Positions 31,505-40,049 of a stretch of 64,000 nt of DNA are shown here, piece by piece (positions within the stretch are counted from its first letter, which is position 1; the number at the start of each line of letters is the position of its first letter). The stretch covers positions 294,560-358,559 of the forward strand of contig JAIELW010000004.1 in assembly GCA_019752575.1 (NCBI GenBank). The letters run 5' to 3'. This DNA is from Xanthobacteraceae bacterium. GTDB taxonomy: Bacteria; Pseudomonadota; Alphaproteobacteria; Rhizobiales; Xanthobacteraceae. The position numbers were made by a program, and so were the translations under genes. The notes beneath the pieces are model-generated. The model had not been told where the DNA came from. It was given only the letters and a program-made list of their open reading frames with translations, and ran no database searches.

Positions 31505-32691
31505 CACCGGTCCACCTCCCCGAACACGATATCGAGGCTCCCTAGAATGGCCGAGACGTCCGCGAGCATGTACCCGCGCGAGAGATAATCCATCGCCTGC
31601 AGATGCGCGAAACCCGGCGCGCGGATCTTGCAGCGATAGGGTTTGTTGGTGCCGTCGGCGACGAGATAAACGCCGAACTCGCCCTTCGGCGCTTCGACGG
31701 CGGCGTAGACTTCGCCGGCCGGAACATGGAAGCCTTCGGTGTAGAGCTTGAAGTGATGAATGAGCGCTTCCATGGAGCGCTTCATCTCATCCCGCTTCGG
31801 CGGCACGATCTTGTTATCCTTCGCGCTGACTGGACCCTTTTCCTTGTCGAGCCGGTCGAGACACTGCTTCATGATCCGGATCGACTGCCGCATCTCTTCC
31901 ATGCGGATGTGATAGCGGTCGTAGCAGTCGCCGTTTTTGCCGATCGGAATATCGAAATCGAGATCGGCGTAGCACTCGTAGGGCTGCGACTTGCGCAAGT
32001 CCCACGCTGCGCCTGAGCCACGCACCATCACGCCCGAGAAGCCCCAGGCCCATGCTTCTTCGAGCGTCACGATACCGATATCGGCGTTACGCTGTTTGAA
32101 GATGCGGTTTTCGGAAAGCAACCGGTCGAGATCGTCGACGACCTTCAGGAACGGATCGCAGAACGCGCGGATGTCATCGACAAGCTGTTGCGGAATGTCC
32201 TGATGCACGCCACCCGGACGGAAGTACGCCGCATGCATGCGCGAGCCGGACGCGCGCTCGTAGAAGATCATGAGCTTTTCGCGCTCTTCAAAGCCCCAGA
32301 GCGGCGGCGTTAGCGCACCCACGTCCATTGCCTGCGTGGTCACGTTCAGAAGATGCGACAGAATTCTGCCGATCTCGGAATAGAGCACACGAATGAGTTG
32401 CCCGCGGATCGGCACCTGCAGTCCGAGCAGTTTTTCCACCGCGAGGCAGAAGGCGTGCTCCTGATTCATCGGCGCGACGTAATCGAGCCGGTCGAAATAT
32501 GGGATCGCCTGCAGGTAAGTCTTCGCCTCGATCAGCTTTTCGGTGCCGCGATGAAGCAATCCGATATGCGGATCGACGCGCTCGACGACTTCGCCATCGA
32601 GTTCGAGCACGAGACGCAACACGCCGTGCGCCGCCGGATGCTGCGGGCCGAAATTGATCGTGAAATTTCTGGTCGGCTGCTGTTCGTTCAT
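31504..32691 (-). CDS. nuoD: NADH-quinone oxidoreductase subunit D
   Basis: NuoD is the 49-kDa-type subunit, related to hydrogenase large subunits, that forms the quinone pocket with NuoB. The 395-residue protein starts with the family pattern [25 protein letters not shown] and keeps HRGTEKLIE and the C-terminal DIVFGEVDR. It is separate from nuoC, as in other alphaproteobacteria. Its start codon overlaps the stop of the thioesterase gene (ATGA). Confidence 0.97.
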   Translation of the reverse strand: MNEQQPTRNFTINFGPQHPAAHGVLRLVLELDGEVVERVDPHIGLLHRGTEKLIEAKTYLQAIPYFDRLDYVAPMNQEHAFCLAVEKLLGLQVPIRGQLIRVLYSEIGRILSHLLNVTTQAMDVGALTPPLWGFEEREKLMIFYERASGSRMHAAYFRPGGVHQDIPQQLVDDIRAFCDPFLKVVDDLDRLLSENRIFKQRNADIGIVTLEEAWAWGFSGVMVRGSGAAWDLRKSQPYECYADLDFDIPIGKNGDCYDRYHIRMEEMRQSIRIMKQCLDRLDKEKGPVSAKDNKIVPPKRDEMKRSMEALIHHFKLYTEGFHVPAGEVYAAVEAPKGEFGVYLVADGTNKPYRCKIRAPGFAHLQAMDYLSRGYMLADVSAILGSLDIVFGEVDR

Positions 32692-33113
32692 GCCGCCACC
32701 TTTGCCGCTTTCGCGGCAACGCGCTCGTCGAACTTCGCGCGGTTGATGACGAAACGCTCGTGCGTGCCGCCGCCGATCTTGTCGACACCGTCGTGACCCA
32801 CAACCGTGAACTTCACGCGCTTGCTCTCGACTTCGGTGATTTCGCAGTCGACTGTGACGGTCATGCCGGGAGGTGTGGCCGCATCATGCGTGAAGTTGAC
32901 GACAACGCCGAGGCTGCCTTCGCCTTCGTCCAGGTGCATCGATAGCAATTCGGTGCAGCACCATTCGAACAGGCCGACCATGAAACCGGTCGCGAACACC
33001 GCCGGCATTTTCACGAAGCCGTCCGACTCCGGATAAAGCGCGGGCACGGTCTTGTTGTCCGTAACCTTAAAGGTCAGCCGATGTTTCAGTCCGGGCTGCA
33101 GCGAGGCTTTCAC
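32688..33113 (-). CDS. FlK-like thioesterase (hotdog fold) inside the nuo operon
   Basis: This 141-residue protein resembles the fluoroacetyl-CoA thioesterase/FlK group: [18 protein letters not shown] carries the likely catalytic Thr and Glu, and [14 protein letters not shown] the likely His. The start is taken as GTG at 33111-33113, which overlaps the nuoC stop (GTGA) and gives [14 protein letters not shown], the usual family beginning. The longer open frame would run into nuoC. Its stop overlaps the nuoD start. It probably hydrolyses a small acyl-CoA. Why it sits among complex I genes is unknown. Confidence 0.82.
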   Translation of the reverse strand: MKASLQPGLKHRLTFKVTDNKTVPALYPESDGFVKMPAVFATGFMVGLFEWCCTELLSMHLDEGEGSLGVVVNFTHDAATPPGMTVTVDCEITEVESKRVKFTVVGHDGVDKIGGGTHERFVINRAKFDERVAAKAAKVAA

Positions 33114-33727
33114 TTCTTCGCCTCCGCTTTGGCCTTTTCGTCGCCCGGCAGCACGTAGTCGGCGCCTTCCCATGGCGAGAGGAAATCGAAATTGCGGAAT
33201 TCCTGCGCGAGCCGCACGGGCTCATAGACGACGCGCTTGACCTCATCGTCCCAGCGTACCTCGACAAAGCCCGTGAGCGGAAAATCCTTGCGCAGCGGAT
33301 AGCCTTCGAAGCCATAGTCGGTCAGTAGCCGGCGAAGCTCCGGATGTCCGGTGAAGAGAATACCGTAAAGATCGTAGGCTTCGCGCTCGAACCAGTTTGC
33401 ACCCGGGAAAATTCCAGTGATCGAAGGCACCGGCGTCTGTTCGTCGGTCTGTACTCTTACGCGCACGCGCACATTCTTCTTCGGCGACAGCAGGTGATAG
33501 ACGACGTCGAAGCGCTTCTCGCGCGTCGGATAGTCCACGCCGCAGACATCGATGATGTTGATGAATTGGCACTTCTTGTCGTCGCGCAGAAACTTCATCA
33601 CCGCTTCGATGCGGCTCGCTTCCGCGTCGATATTCAGTTCGCTGTAAGCGACATTGAAGCCAGTGACGCCGCCCTTCGACGCGCGGGCGATATGCTCTCC
33701 GAGTTCATGCAGCGCTTCGTCAGCCAT
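33110..33727 (-). CDS. nuoC: NADH-quinone oxidoreductase subunit C
   Basis: This is the 30-kDa-type subunit of the peripheral arm, 205 residues. It contains the signature [39 protein letters not shown]. The end is rich in Lys, Ala and Glu. It starts ten bases before nuoB ends on the coding strand side and is not fused to nuoD. Confidence 0.97.
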   Translation of the reverse strand: MADEALHELGEHIARASKGGVTGFNVAYSELNIDAEASRIEAVMKFLRDDKKCQFINIIDVCGVDYPTREKRFDVVYHLLSPKKNVRVRVRVQTDEQTPVPSITGIFPGANWFEREAYDLYGILFTGHPELRRLLTDYGFEGYPLRKDFPLTGFVEVRWDDEVKRVVYEPVRLAQEFRNFDFLSPWEGADYVLPGDEKAKAEAKK

Positions 33728-33736
33728 CGCAAATAC

Positions 33737-34297
33737 TCAGCGCTCGATCGTGCCGGTGCGGCGGATTTTCCGCTGCAGCAGGAGAATGCCGTAGAGCAGC
33801 GCTTCCGCGGTCGGCGGGCAGCCCGGCACGTAAATATCCACCGGCACGATGCGGTCGCAGCCGCGCACGACGGAATAGGAATAGTGATAGTAGCCGCCAC
33901 CGTTCGCACAGGATCCCATCGAGATCACGTAACGCGGCTCCGGCATCTGGTCGTAAACCTTGCGCAGCGCCGGCGCCATTTTGTTGGTGAGCGTGCCGGC
34001 GACGATCATCACGTCGGACTGGCGCGGAGACGCGCGCGGCGCGAAGCCGAAGCGCTCGACATCGTAGCGCGGCATCGACACCTGCATCATTTCGACCGCG
34101 CAGCATGCCAAACCGAACGTCATCCACATCAAGGAGCCGGTACGGGCCCAGTTGATCAGGTCGTCGGTCGCGGTGACGAGGAAACCCTTGTCGGCAAGTT
34201 CGTTCGAGAGGCCCTGATAAAACGGATCGTCCAAGCCGGCCGGCTTGCCGGTTTTCGGATCCAGAATGCCTTTCGGTGCGGGGGCGACTAATCCCAT
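33737..34297 (-). CDS. nuoB: NADH-quinone oxidoreductase subunit B
   Basis: NuoB carries the terminal cluster N2, which reduces quinone. The 186-residue protein shows the tandem cysteines in [11 protein letters not shown], then GSCANGGG and [18 protein letters not shown] for the remaining ligands. The ATG at [10 protein letters not shown] overlaps the nuoA end by ten bases; a start seven codons earlier would overlap more and is less likely. Confidence 0.97.
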   Translation of the reverse strand: MGLVAPAPKGILDPKTGKPAGLDDPFYQGLSNELADKGFLVTATDDLINWARTGSLMWMTFGLACCAVEMMQVSMPRYDVERFGFAPRASPRQSDVMIVAGTLTNKMAPALRKVYDQMPEPRYVISMGSCANGGGYYHYSYSVVRGCDRIVPVDIYVPGCPPTAEALLYGILLLQRKIRRTGTIER

Positions 34298-34653
34298 TCC
34301 AGCGCCCCCTTCTTCCACTCATAGACGAAGCCGATAGTGAGCACGCCGAGGAAGATCATCATCGACCAGAAGCCGAACGAGCCCAGTTCGCCGAACACGA
34401 TCGCCCACGGAAACAGGAATGCGACCTCGAGATCGAAAATGATGAACAGGATCGCCACGAGATAGAAGCGCACATCGAATTTCATGCGCGCATCGTCGAA
34501 AGCGTTGAAGCCGCACTCGTAAGCCGAGAGCTTTTCCGGATCGGGTTGCTGGTAGGCGAGCAGGAATGGCGAGATCAACAGCGCCAGACCGATGACGGTC
34601 GCGACGCCAATAAAGATGACGACCGGAAGGTAGTCGTTGATCAGAACGGCCAT
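34288..34653 (-). CDS. nuoA: NADH-quinone oxidoreductase subunit A
   Basis: This is the first gene of the complex I operon. The 121-residue, three-helix subunit has the conserved loop [44 protein letters not shown], with the cysteine exposed in the deactive form of the enzyme. The ATG at MAVLINDY is used; nine earlier codons are open but lie in the leader. Confidence 0.96.
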   Translation of the reverse strand: MAVLINDYLPVVIFIGVATVIGLALLISPFLLAYQQPDPEKLSAYECGFNAFDDARMKFDVRFYLVAILFIIFDLEVAFLFPWAIVFGELGSFGFWSMMIFLGVLTIGFVYEWKKGALEWD

Positions 34654-34862
34654 CGGAGACCCTAAACGAGGCCGGGGCACATCGCCGGGAGGCGGCGCCT
34701 CCCGATCTCGCAGTTGCGAATAGTTCGAAAGACGTTAGGGAGTAACGCACCCCCCTAACTGAAGCAAGGGCACAAAAGGTCCCAAACACAGGCTATTCCA
34801 ATGACTTCCCGCCATGCGCGAAGACGGCTAGGGTGTGGCGGCTGCTTTGCGAAGGAAATGTG
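34654..34862. promoter_or_regulatory. Divergent control region between nuoA and a lipoprotein gene
   Basis: This 209-base gap must hold the nuo promoter and that of the divergent gene. Two inverted repeats are visible: arms CGGGAGGC/GCCTCCCG at 34686-34704 in the nuoA leader, and GTTAGGG/CCCTAAC at 34734-34759. A possible minus-strand promoter, TTGCTT, 17 bases, TACTCC, overlaps the second repeat. All are weak calls. Confidence 0.35.
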
Positions 34863-35483
34863 ATGCGGACCCTCACAAGCGCTATCTCGCCTGTCCGGTT
34901 TTTTTGGATTCCTCTGGCTGCTTTGCTGACCGCGAGCTGCTCGGGAACCAACTTCAATATGAGCAGCCTGACCGGGCCTGCCTCCGCGCCGCCCGCCTAC
35001 ACCGCCGATCAGCTTGTCGGGCGTTATGGTCTCGCCGCGTATCAGCGCGAGGAAGATCGGACGCGCACAGAGACGGAAGCGCGCCAACAATGCCGCCAGC
35101 CTTATGAAATCACGAGGGGTCCCGGCGGCGGTGTGGTGATGCATCTCGCCGATCAGTCGCAGCCACAGGAATTGCAACTCAAGGGTCTCGCCGGCGGCAA
35201 GACGTTCATCGGCCCCGAAGGCGACGCCGGCGGCGATCAGGATCGAGAAGTCGTATCCTTCGATGGACGCGTCTTAGTGCTGCGCTGGGTAAGCACGGAA
35301 ATCGCCTCGCGCTACGGCACCGCGGTTTATGTCCGCTGCGATGGCGCGCCGACCGCGAAGAAGAAAGCCGCACCGAAGAAGACCGCCGCAACCAAGACCG
35401 CGCCGAAAGCACAGCAGAAGGGTCCCGTCTTCATGGCTCCGCCGCCGGACGACGACGATCCGCCGCCGCCAGCGAACAACTAG
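34863..35483 (+). CDS. Putative lipoprotein with charged, proline-rich tail
   Basis: The 206-residue protein has a lipoprotein signal peptide ending LTASC/SG (cysteine at about residue 26), so it is probably lipid-anchored. The middle (about 45-150) is an uncharacterised soluble domain with two cysteines. The tail is low complexity: a Lys/Ala stretch (KKKAAPKKTAATKTAPK), then PPPDDDDPPPP at the end. AAGGAA lies upstream of the chosen ATG; an ATG-less extension upstream is unlikely. Its function is not recognised. It is divergent from nuoA and overlaps the following gene by four bases, tail to tail. Confidence 0.75.
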   Translation: MRTLTSAISPVRFFWIPLAALLTASCSGTNFNMSSLTGPASAPPAYTADQLVGRYGLAAYQREEDRTRTETEARQQCRQPYEITRGPGGGVVMHLADQSQPQELQLKGLAGGKTFIGPEGDAGGDQDREVVSFDGRVLVLRWVSTEIASRYGTAVYVRCDGAPTAKKKAAPKKTAATKTAPKAQQKGPVFMAPPPDDDDPPPPANN

Positions 35484-36493
35484 CGAATAGGCGGCGCGTA
35501 CTGGATGCCGCCGGCGCTCCACAGGTGATTGAGCCCACGCGGGATCATCACCTTGGACTTCATGCCGATATTGCGCTCGTAAACGTCGCTGTAGCTGCCC
35601 ACGTGACGCACGATGCGCACGACCCAGTCGCGCGAAAGCCCGAGCTTTTCGCCGTAGTCGCCGTCGCGGCCAAGCAGCCGTTTCAGATCGGCTTTCTCCG
35701 ACTTGAGAGCGTCATCGAGCTTCACGGTATGAACACCGAGCTCGTCCGCATTCAGCATCGCGAAATGCACCCACTTCACGACGTTGAACCACTGCTCATC
35801 TCCCTGCCGTACCACCGGCCCTAGCGGCTCTTTGGAAATCACGTCGGCGAGGATCGTATGATCCATCGATTTCGGCAGCTCCATCCGCAGGCCGTAGAGC
35901 TGCGAAACGTCGGCCGTAATCACTTCGCACTTGCCGCCGTCATAGGCTTTCAGCATTTCGGCAACGGCGGTGAACTTCACGATTTCGAAGCGCATGCCAT
36001 TCTGGTTGAAGTAGTCGGTCAGATTCAGCTCGTTCGTGGTGCCTTCCTGAACGCAGATCTTCACGTTGGAAAGGTCCATCGACGTCATGAGGTTCTGCCG
36101 CTTGCGCAGCATGAAACCCTGCCCGTCGTAGTAAGTGACGCCGGCGAAGGCGAGGCCTTCGTTCTCGCGCCCTATTGTCCAGGTCGAGTTACGCGAAAGA
36201 ATATCGATCTTGTTAGCCTTCAGAGCGTCGAAGCGCTCGCTCGCGTTGAGCGGCACATAGGTGACTTTCTTCGGATCGTCGAAGATCGCCGCCGCGATGG
36301 CGCGGCAGAAATCGACATCGAAACCCGACCAGTTGCCCTTGCTGTCATCCTGCGAGAATCCGGGAAGCCCTTGACTGACGCCGCAGACAAGCGCCCCGCG
36401 GTCTTTGACCGCCTTCAGCGTCTGCGCATCCGCGACTGAGCCGGCAGCGAGAAGTGCCGATGCGGCACAGAATATCGTTCCGAGTTTTCTCAT
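35480..36493 (-). CDS. Amino acid ABC transporter substrate-binding protein (AapJ-like)
   Basis: This is a 337-residue periplasmic binding protein with a signal peptide (cleavage after about residue 23, SVADA/QT). The SBP family 3 pattern is clear: GVSQGLPGFSQDDSKGNWSGFDVDFCRAIAAAIF and ICVQEGTTNELNL. Similarity is closest to the general L-amino acid binding proteins (AapJ/BztA). No permease or ATPase genes are adjacent, so it is an orphan here and must share a transporter encoded elsewhere or serve as a sensor. Confidence 0.88.
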   Translation of the reverse strand: MRKLGTIFCAASALLAAGSVADAQTLKAVKDRGALVCGVSQGLPGFSQDDSKGNWSGFDVDFCRAIAAAIFDDPKKVTYVPLNASERFDALKANKIDILSRNSTWTIGRENEGLAFAGVTYYDGQGFMLRKRQNLMTSMDLSNVKICVQEGTTNELNLTDYFNQNGMRFEIVKFTAVAEMLKAYDGGKCEVITADVSQLYGLRMELPKSMDHTILADVISKEPLGPVVRQGDEQWFNVVKWVHFAMLNADELGVHTVKLDDALKSEKADLKRLLGRDGDYGEKLGLSRDWVVRIVRHVGSYSDVYERNIGMKSKVMIPRGLNHLWSAGGIQYAPPIR

Positions 36494-36509
36494 TCCCCTC
36501 TCCTGCGCA

Positions 36510-37124
36510 CTACATCGTCGGCGCGTGTTTGACGATCACGCGCGTGCCGACGGGAACGCGATCGAACAGGTCGGCCACATCGTTATTGACCATACGAAAG
36601 CAGCCCGACGACACCGCGTGCCCGATGGTATGCGGCTGGTTGGTGCCGTGGATGCGATAGATCGTGGTTCCGATGTAAAGCGCGCGCGCACCGAGCGGAT
36701 TGCCGGGCCCGCCCGCCATGAAGCGAGGCAAATAGGGCTGACGCTCGATCATTTCCGGCGGCGGGCGCCAGTCGGGCCACTCGGCCTTGCGCGTGATCTT
36801 GTGCAGCCCCATCCAGGTGAAGCCGTCACGGCCGACACCGACGCCGTAGCGCAGCGCGCGGTTGTTCCCCATCACCATATAGAGAAAGCGCTCATTGGTA
36901 TGGATGATGATCGTGCCCGGTTCCTCATTAGTGCGGAAGAACACAACCTGCTTCTGGAACTGCGGTGCTGCTTCCTGTTGCTGCGGGACGACGCCGGGCG
37001 TCTCCTCATCCGGAAGCTCGTCCTGCGCGTAGATCACCTGAGGTCCGCGTTGGGACGACGCCGGCAGCGCCGCTATCGCCAGAAACGCCACAGCAACAAC
37101 GCCTGTGCGCCAAGCAATTCGCAT
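36510..37124 (-). CDS. L,D-transpeptidase (YkuD domain)
   Basis: This is a secreted cell-wall enzyme of 204 residues. After a signal peptide (about 24 residues) and a short glutamine/proline linker comes a YkuD domain, about residues 70-200. It has the catalytic motif IHGTNQPHTIGHAVSSGCFRM, where HG and SxGCxR supply the active-site His and Cys. It could form 3-3 peptidoglycan cross-links or attach envelope proteins. It lies 16 bases upstream of the binding-protein gene, in the same direction. Confidence 0.9.
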   Translation of the reverse strand: MRIAWRTGVVAVAFLAIAALPASSQRGPQVIYAQDELPDEETPGVVPQQQEAAPQFQKQVVFFRTNEEPGTIIIHTNERFLYMVMGNNRALRYGVGVGRDGFTWMGLHKITRKAEWPDWRPPPEMIERQPYLPRFMAGGPGNPLGARALYIGTTIYRIHGTNQPHTIGHAVSSGCFRMVNNDVADLFDRVPVGTRVIVKHAPTM

Positions 37125-37247
37125 GACATCGACCTTCGTGTTTCGCCGGAATCCGGCAACGTATGCCCGGAACGGAACACGCTTCGCGCGCGCGGTAAAG
37201 CCCGCGCGAGATCACGTTATTTTTAGCGAAATTGCGCGCAACCCGGC

Positions 37248-38693
37248 TTACTGCTTGACGCCGTAACCCTCGTAGGTTTCGACGACATTCTTCCGGATTT
37301 CCTTGGCCGCCGCGATGTCGGCTTCGCCGCCCGCCTTGTCGCCTTTCTTCAGCTTCGCAAGCCCGCGCACGTAAAGCGACTCCGCATGCTTCGGATCGGC
37401 CTTGATCGCGGCGTCGAGGTCTCTGATCGCCTCGTCGAGGCGGTTAAGCCGGAAATAGACGAAGCCGCGGCTGTCGAGCGTATTCGCGTTATTCGGCGCG
37501 ATCTGCAGCGAACGGTCGCAATCGCTGAGCGCCGCCGGAAGATCAATCGCCGAAATTGCCCGCGACCAGCAGCGCGAATTCCACAACACGGAATCTTTCG
37601 GATCGAGTTTGATCGCTTCGCTGTAATCCGCGATGGCCTTCGTATAATCCTTCCGGAATTCGAACAGGATGCCGCGATTCTCGAAGGTCCGCGCATCCGT
37701 CGGGCTCATACGGATCGCTTCATTGTAGTCGGCAAACGCCCGGTCGTAATCGCCCTTGTTGTGAAAGACCACCGCGCGCTCGCGATAGGCGCCGACCATG
37801 CTCGGCTCTAAGCTGATCGCTTCGTTCAGATCGGCGATTGCACGGTCGTAATCGTTCTTGCGATTATACGCGATCCCGCGATTGTAAAACGCAGTCGCAA
37901 ATTTCGGATTGAGACGGATCGCCTCGTTGTAATCGGAAATTGCCCGGTCGTGGTCCTTGCGCAGAACCCAGATCAAGCCGCGGTTGCTGAGCGTATTGGC
38001 TTGCTGCGGATCGAGCTTCAAGGTTTCATCGTAATCCGCGAGCGCTTTGTCGTAGTTGCGCTTCTCATAATGCGCCAGCCCTCTGCCGGCGAGCGCATCG
38101 ACATAACGCGGCCGCAGGCGCAGCGCCGCGTCGTAATCCGCGATCGCCTGATCGTAATTGTTCTTCTCGTGATTGGATAATCCGCGATTGTAGTAGCCGA
38201 GATAGTCCGGCGCGATCCGGATCGCCGCGCTGTATTCCGCGATCGCGCGATCGTATTCCTTGAGCGAATGATAAGCGTTTCCGCGAATGATATGCGCGCT
38301 CGCATAACGCGGGTTGAAGCGCAGCGCCTCGGTCGCATCCGCAATCGCATCGCGCTGTTGGCCGAACCTGCGATGCACCAGCGCCCGGTTGTGAAATGCG
38401 ATCGAGCTTTTCGGATCGTCGTAGATCGCTTCGCTGTAATCGCGCATCGCCCGGTCATTCTGGCCGAGGTAGTAATACGAGAGCCCGCGATTGATATAAG
38501 CGATCGAGCGGTTCTTCCGCGTCTCGCGTCCGGACTCGATCAGGATCGTGCAGTTCGCGATCTGGGCTTCCCACGGAACCTTGTCTTCGCCCGTGCAGAA
38601 GCTCCATTGCGGCGCGAGTTGCGCCTGCACCGCCGCCGGCGCGATCGATGCGGCCGCGGCCAGCGCGATACGAAACACTATTTTGGAAACCAC
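37248..38693 (-). CDS. Secreted tetratricopeptide-repeat protein
   Basis: About 481 residues: a signal peptide (VSKIVFRIALAAAASIAPAAVQA) followed by a short Cys-containing segment and then roughly eleven consecutive 34-residue TPR units, of the form YDRAIADYNEAIRLNPKFATAFYNRG. It is probably periplasmic and mediates protein contacts; no enzymatic domain is visible. The GTG start is chosen because GGAG lies six bases upstream and the signal peptide follows directly; an ATG 27 bases earlier is also open. Confidence 0.8.
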   Translation of the reverse strand: MVSKIVFRIALAAAASIAPAAVQAQLAPQWSFCTGEDKVPWEAQIANCTILIESGRETRKNRSIAYINRGLSYYYLGQNDRAMRDYSEAIYDDPKSSIAFHNRALVHRRFGQQRDAIADATEALRFNPRYASAHIIRGNAYHSLKEYDRAIAEYSAAIRIAPDYLGYYNRGLSNHEKNNYDQAIADYDAALRLRPRYVDALAGRGLAHYEKRNYDKALADYDETLKLDPQQANTLSNRGLIWVLRKDHDRAISDYNEAIRLNPKFATAFYNRGIAYNRKNDYDRAIADLNEAISLEPSMVGAYRERAVVFHNKGDYDRAFADYNEAIRMSPTDARTFENRGILFEFRKDYTKAIADYSEAIKLDPKDSVLWNSRCWSRAISAIDLPAALSDCDRSLQIAPNNANTLDSRGFVYFRLNRLDEAIRDLDAAIKADPKHAESLYVRGLAKLKKGDKAGGEADIAAAKEIRKNVVETYEGYGVKQ

Positions 38694-38814
38694 ATGCTGC
38701 TCCCCCCGGATCGGCCGCATCGTTGGGGAAGATTCGCACGACACCAGCCCTGGTGAAAGTATCCGGGCGACTCACGTTTTTGCGGCGCAGCAGCGCTAAC
38801 TGATTGAAATCTAA

Positions 38815-38891
<77 letters not shown>

Positions 38892-38907
38892 GAAGGGAGA
38901 GAGGCCG

Positions 38908-38935
38908 GGATAAAGACCGCTACCCCCTTAGTCAA
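38908..38935 (-). promoter_or_regulatory. Probable promoter of tRNA-Asp
   Basis: On the minus strand TTGACT and TTATCC are separated by 16 bases, and the -10 box ends about 16 bases before the tRNA. Confidence 0.6.
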
Positions 38936-39067
38936 GGCGGCTTCCGGGCCCCGAGATGCAAAAAAGCCCTGAAAATAAGGGGAAATTCGTAGTGCTAGGG
39001 ACGAGAATCACGTAAACGCCAGCAACTACAGCTTTTCTACGCCGCTTGATGACAAAGGAGCCCACCA

Positions 39068-39370
39068 ATGGCTGACAAGAAGCCGGCGACTGCCCCGACG
39101 CACACGTTGAAGCATCTGGCGGCGCAGCTCGCGGAAGACCACCAGCTTTCGAAGAAGCAGAGCGAAGCGATCCTGAACGATCTCGTCGTTCTGATCACCA
39201 AGCTCCTGAAGAAGGGCGATCGCGTCCGCATGAGCGGTCTCGGCATCCTTCAGGTTCGCAAGCGCGCCGCCCGCATGGGCCGCAACCCTGCGACGGGCGA
39301 GGCGATCCAGATCAAGGCGTCCAAGAAGGTCGCCTTCCGCGCCGCCAAGGAACTGAAAGAAGCGGTCTAG
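39068..39370 (+). CDS. HU-family DNA-binding protein with extended N-terminus
   Basis: The 100-residue protein matches the HU/IHF fold from about residue 15 (LKHLAAQLAEDHQLSKKQSEAILNDLVVLITKLLKKGDRVRMSGLGILQVRKRAARMGRNPATGEAIQIKASKKVAF). The beta-arm GRNPATGE is intact, and there is a basic, Pro-rich N-terminal addition (MADKKPATAPTHT). It is diverged from the neighbouring hupB product. AGGAG lies seven bases before the ATG. An intrinsic terminator follows. It probably binds and bends DNA as an HU paralogue with a special role. Confidence 0.88.
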   Translation: MADKKPATAPTHTLKHLAAQLAEDHQLSKKQSEAILNDLVVLITKLLKKGDRVRMSGLGILQVRKRAARMGRNPATGEAIQIKASKKVAFRAAKELKEAV

Positions 39371-39407
39371 GCTTCTTCGCTCCTCGCGAACGGACTGAAC
39401 GTTACAA

Positions 39408-39445
39408 ACGGCGATGCGCGCGAAGCGCGTCGCCGTTTTGTTTTT
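39408..39445 (+). terminator. Intrinsic terminator of the HU-paralogue gene
   Basis: A 12-bp stem (left arm ACGGCGATGCGC, one G-T pair, 5-base loop) is followed by TTTTGTTTTT, 38 bases after the stop codon. Confidence 0.8.
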
Positions 39446-39461
39446 CGCACAATGGAGAAGT

Positions 39462-39537
39462 TGGTGCGCGGTGACGGGCTCGAACCGCCGACCCTCTCGG
39501 TGTAAACGAGATGCTCTACCAGCTGAGCTAACCGCGC
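39462..39537 (-). tRNA. tRNA-Val (UAC)
   Basis: A cloverleaf on the minus strand: acceptor GCGCGGT/ACCGCGC, D-arm AGCTCAGCTGGTAGAGC, anticodon loop TTTACAC with TAC, T-arm CGGTTCGAGCCCG, CCA encoded. It lies after hupB, the usual lon-hupB-tRNA-Val order. Confidence 0.97.
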
Positions 39538-39553
39538 TCCGGGGCCGCCCGTT

Positions 39554-39588
39554 TACGACGCGCGCCCGTCGCAATCAACCGCGTCGTA
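39554..39588 (-). terminator. Inverted repeat after hupB
   Basis: Arms TACGACGCG and CGCGTCGTA (9 bp) start 3 bases after the hupB stop and lie before tRNA-Val. There is no T-tract, so this may be a processing or pausing stem rather than a strong terminator. Confidence 0.35.
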
Positions 39589-39590
39589 GA

Positions 39591-39866
39591 TCATCGATTG
39601 ACAGCGTCTTTCAGCCCCTTGCCGGCCGAGAATTTCGGCGCCTTCGACGCCGGAATATGGACCGTTTCGCCGGTGCGCGGATTGCGCCCTTCCCGCGCCG
39701 CGCGGTTCGAAACCGTGAAAGTCCCGAAGCCGATGATCTTGACCTCGTCGCCGCCCTTCAGGGCCTTGGCGATGAGGTCAAAAGTTGCCTCGACCGCCGC
39801 GGTCGCCTGAATACGGGTCAAGTTCGATACTTCCGAAACCTGGACGATCAGATCGTTCTTGGTCAT
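39591..39866 (-). CDS. hupB: DNA-binding protein HU
   Basis: This is a canonical 91-residue HU protein: MTKNDLIVQVSEVSNLTRIQATAAVEATFDLIAKALKGGDEVKIIGFGTFTV, then the DNA-binding arm GRNPRTGE and C-terminal KGLKDAVNR. HU compacts and bends DNA. It lies downstream of lon in the same direction, as in many proteobacteria. Confidence 0.96.
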   Translation of the reverse strand: MTKNDLIVQVSEVSNLTRIQATAAVEATFDLIAKALKGGDEVKIIGFGTFTVSNRAAREGRNPRTGETVHIPASKAPKFSAGKGLKDAVNR

Positions 39867-40003
39867 TCGGTCTTCCTTCCCTCTAGCCGTTAGCCGCCGG
39901 ACTCCCCAATCCGGTATTCTGGTGAGGTTCCGCCTTTCCCTTCGAAATGCAAGCGCCTCCCCAAAATGCAGGAGGGATTTGCACTGGAACCTTTAAATGC
40001 ATT

Positions 40004-40031
40004 GCCCGCGACGGGTTTCCCCGCCGCGGGC
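40004..40031 (-). terminator. Hairpin after lon
   Basis: On the minus strand GCCCGCGGCGGG pairs with CCCGTCGCGGGC (one G-T pair) around a GAAA loop, 18 bases after the lon stop. The following AATGCATTT is A/T rich but has no long T run. Confidence 0.6.
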
Positions 40032-40049
40032 GAAAAAGCATCGGTAGCG

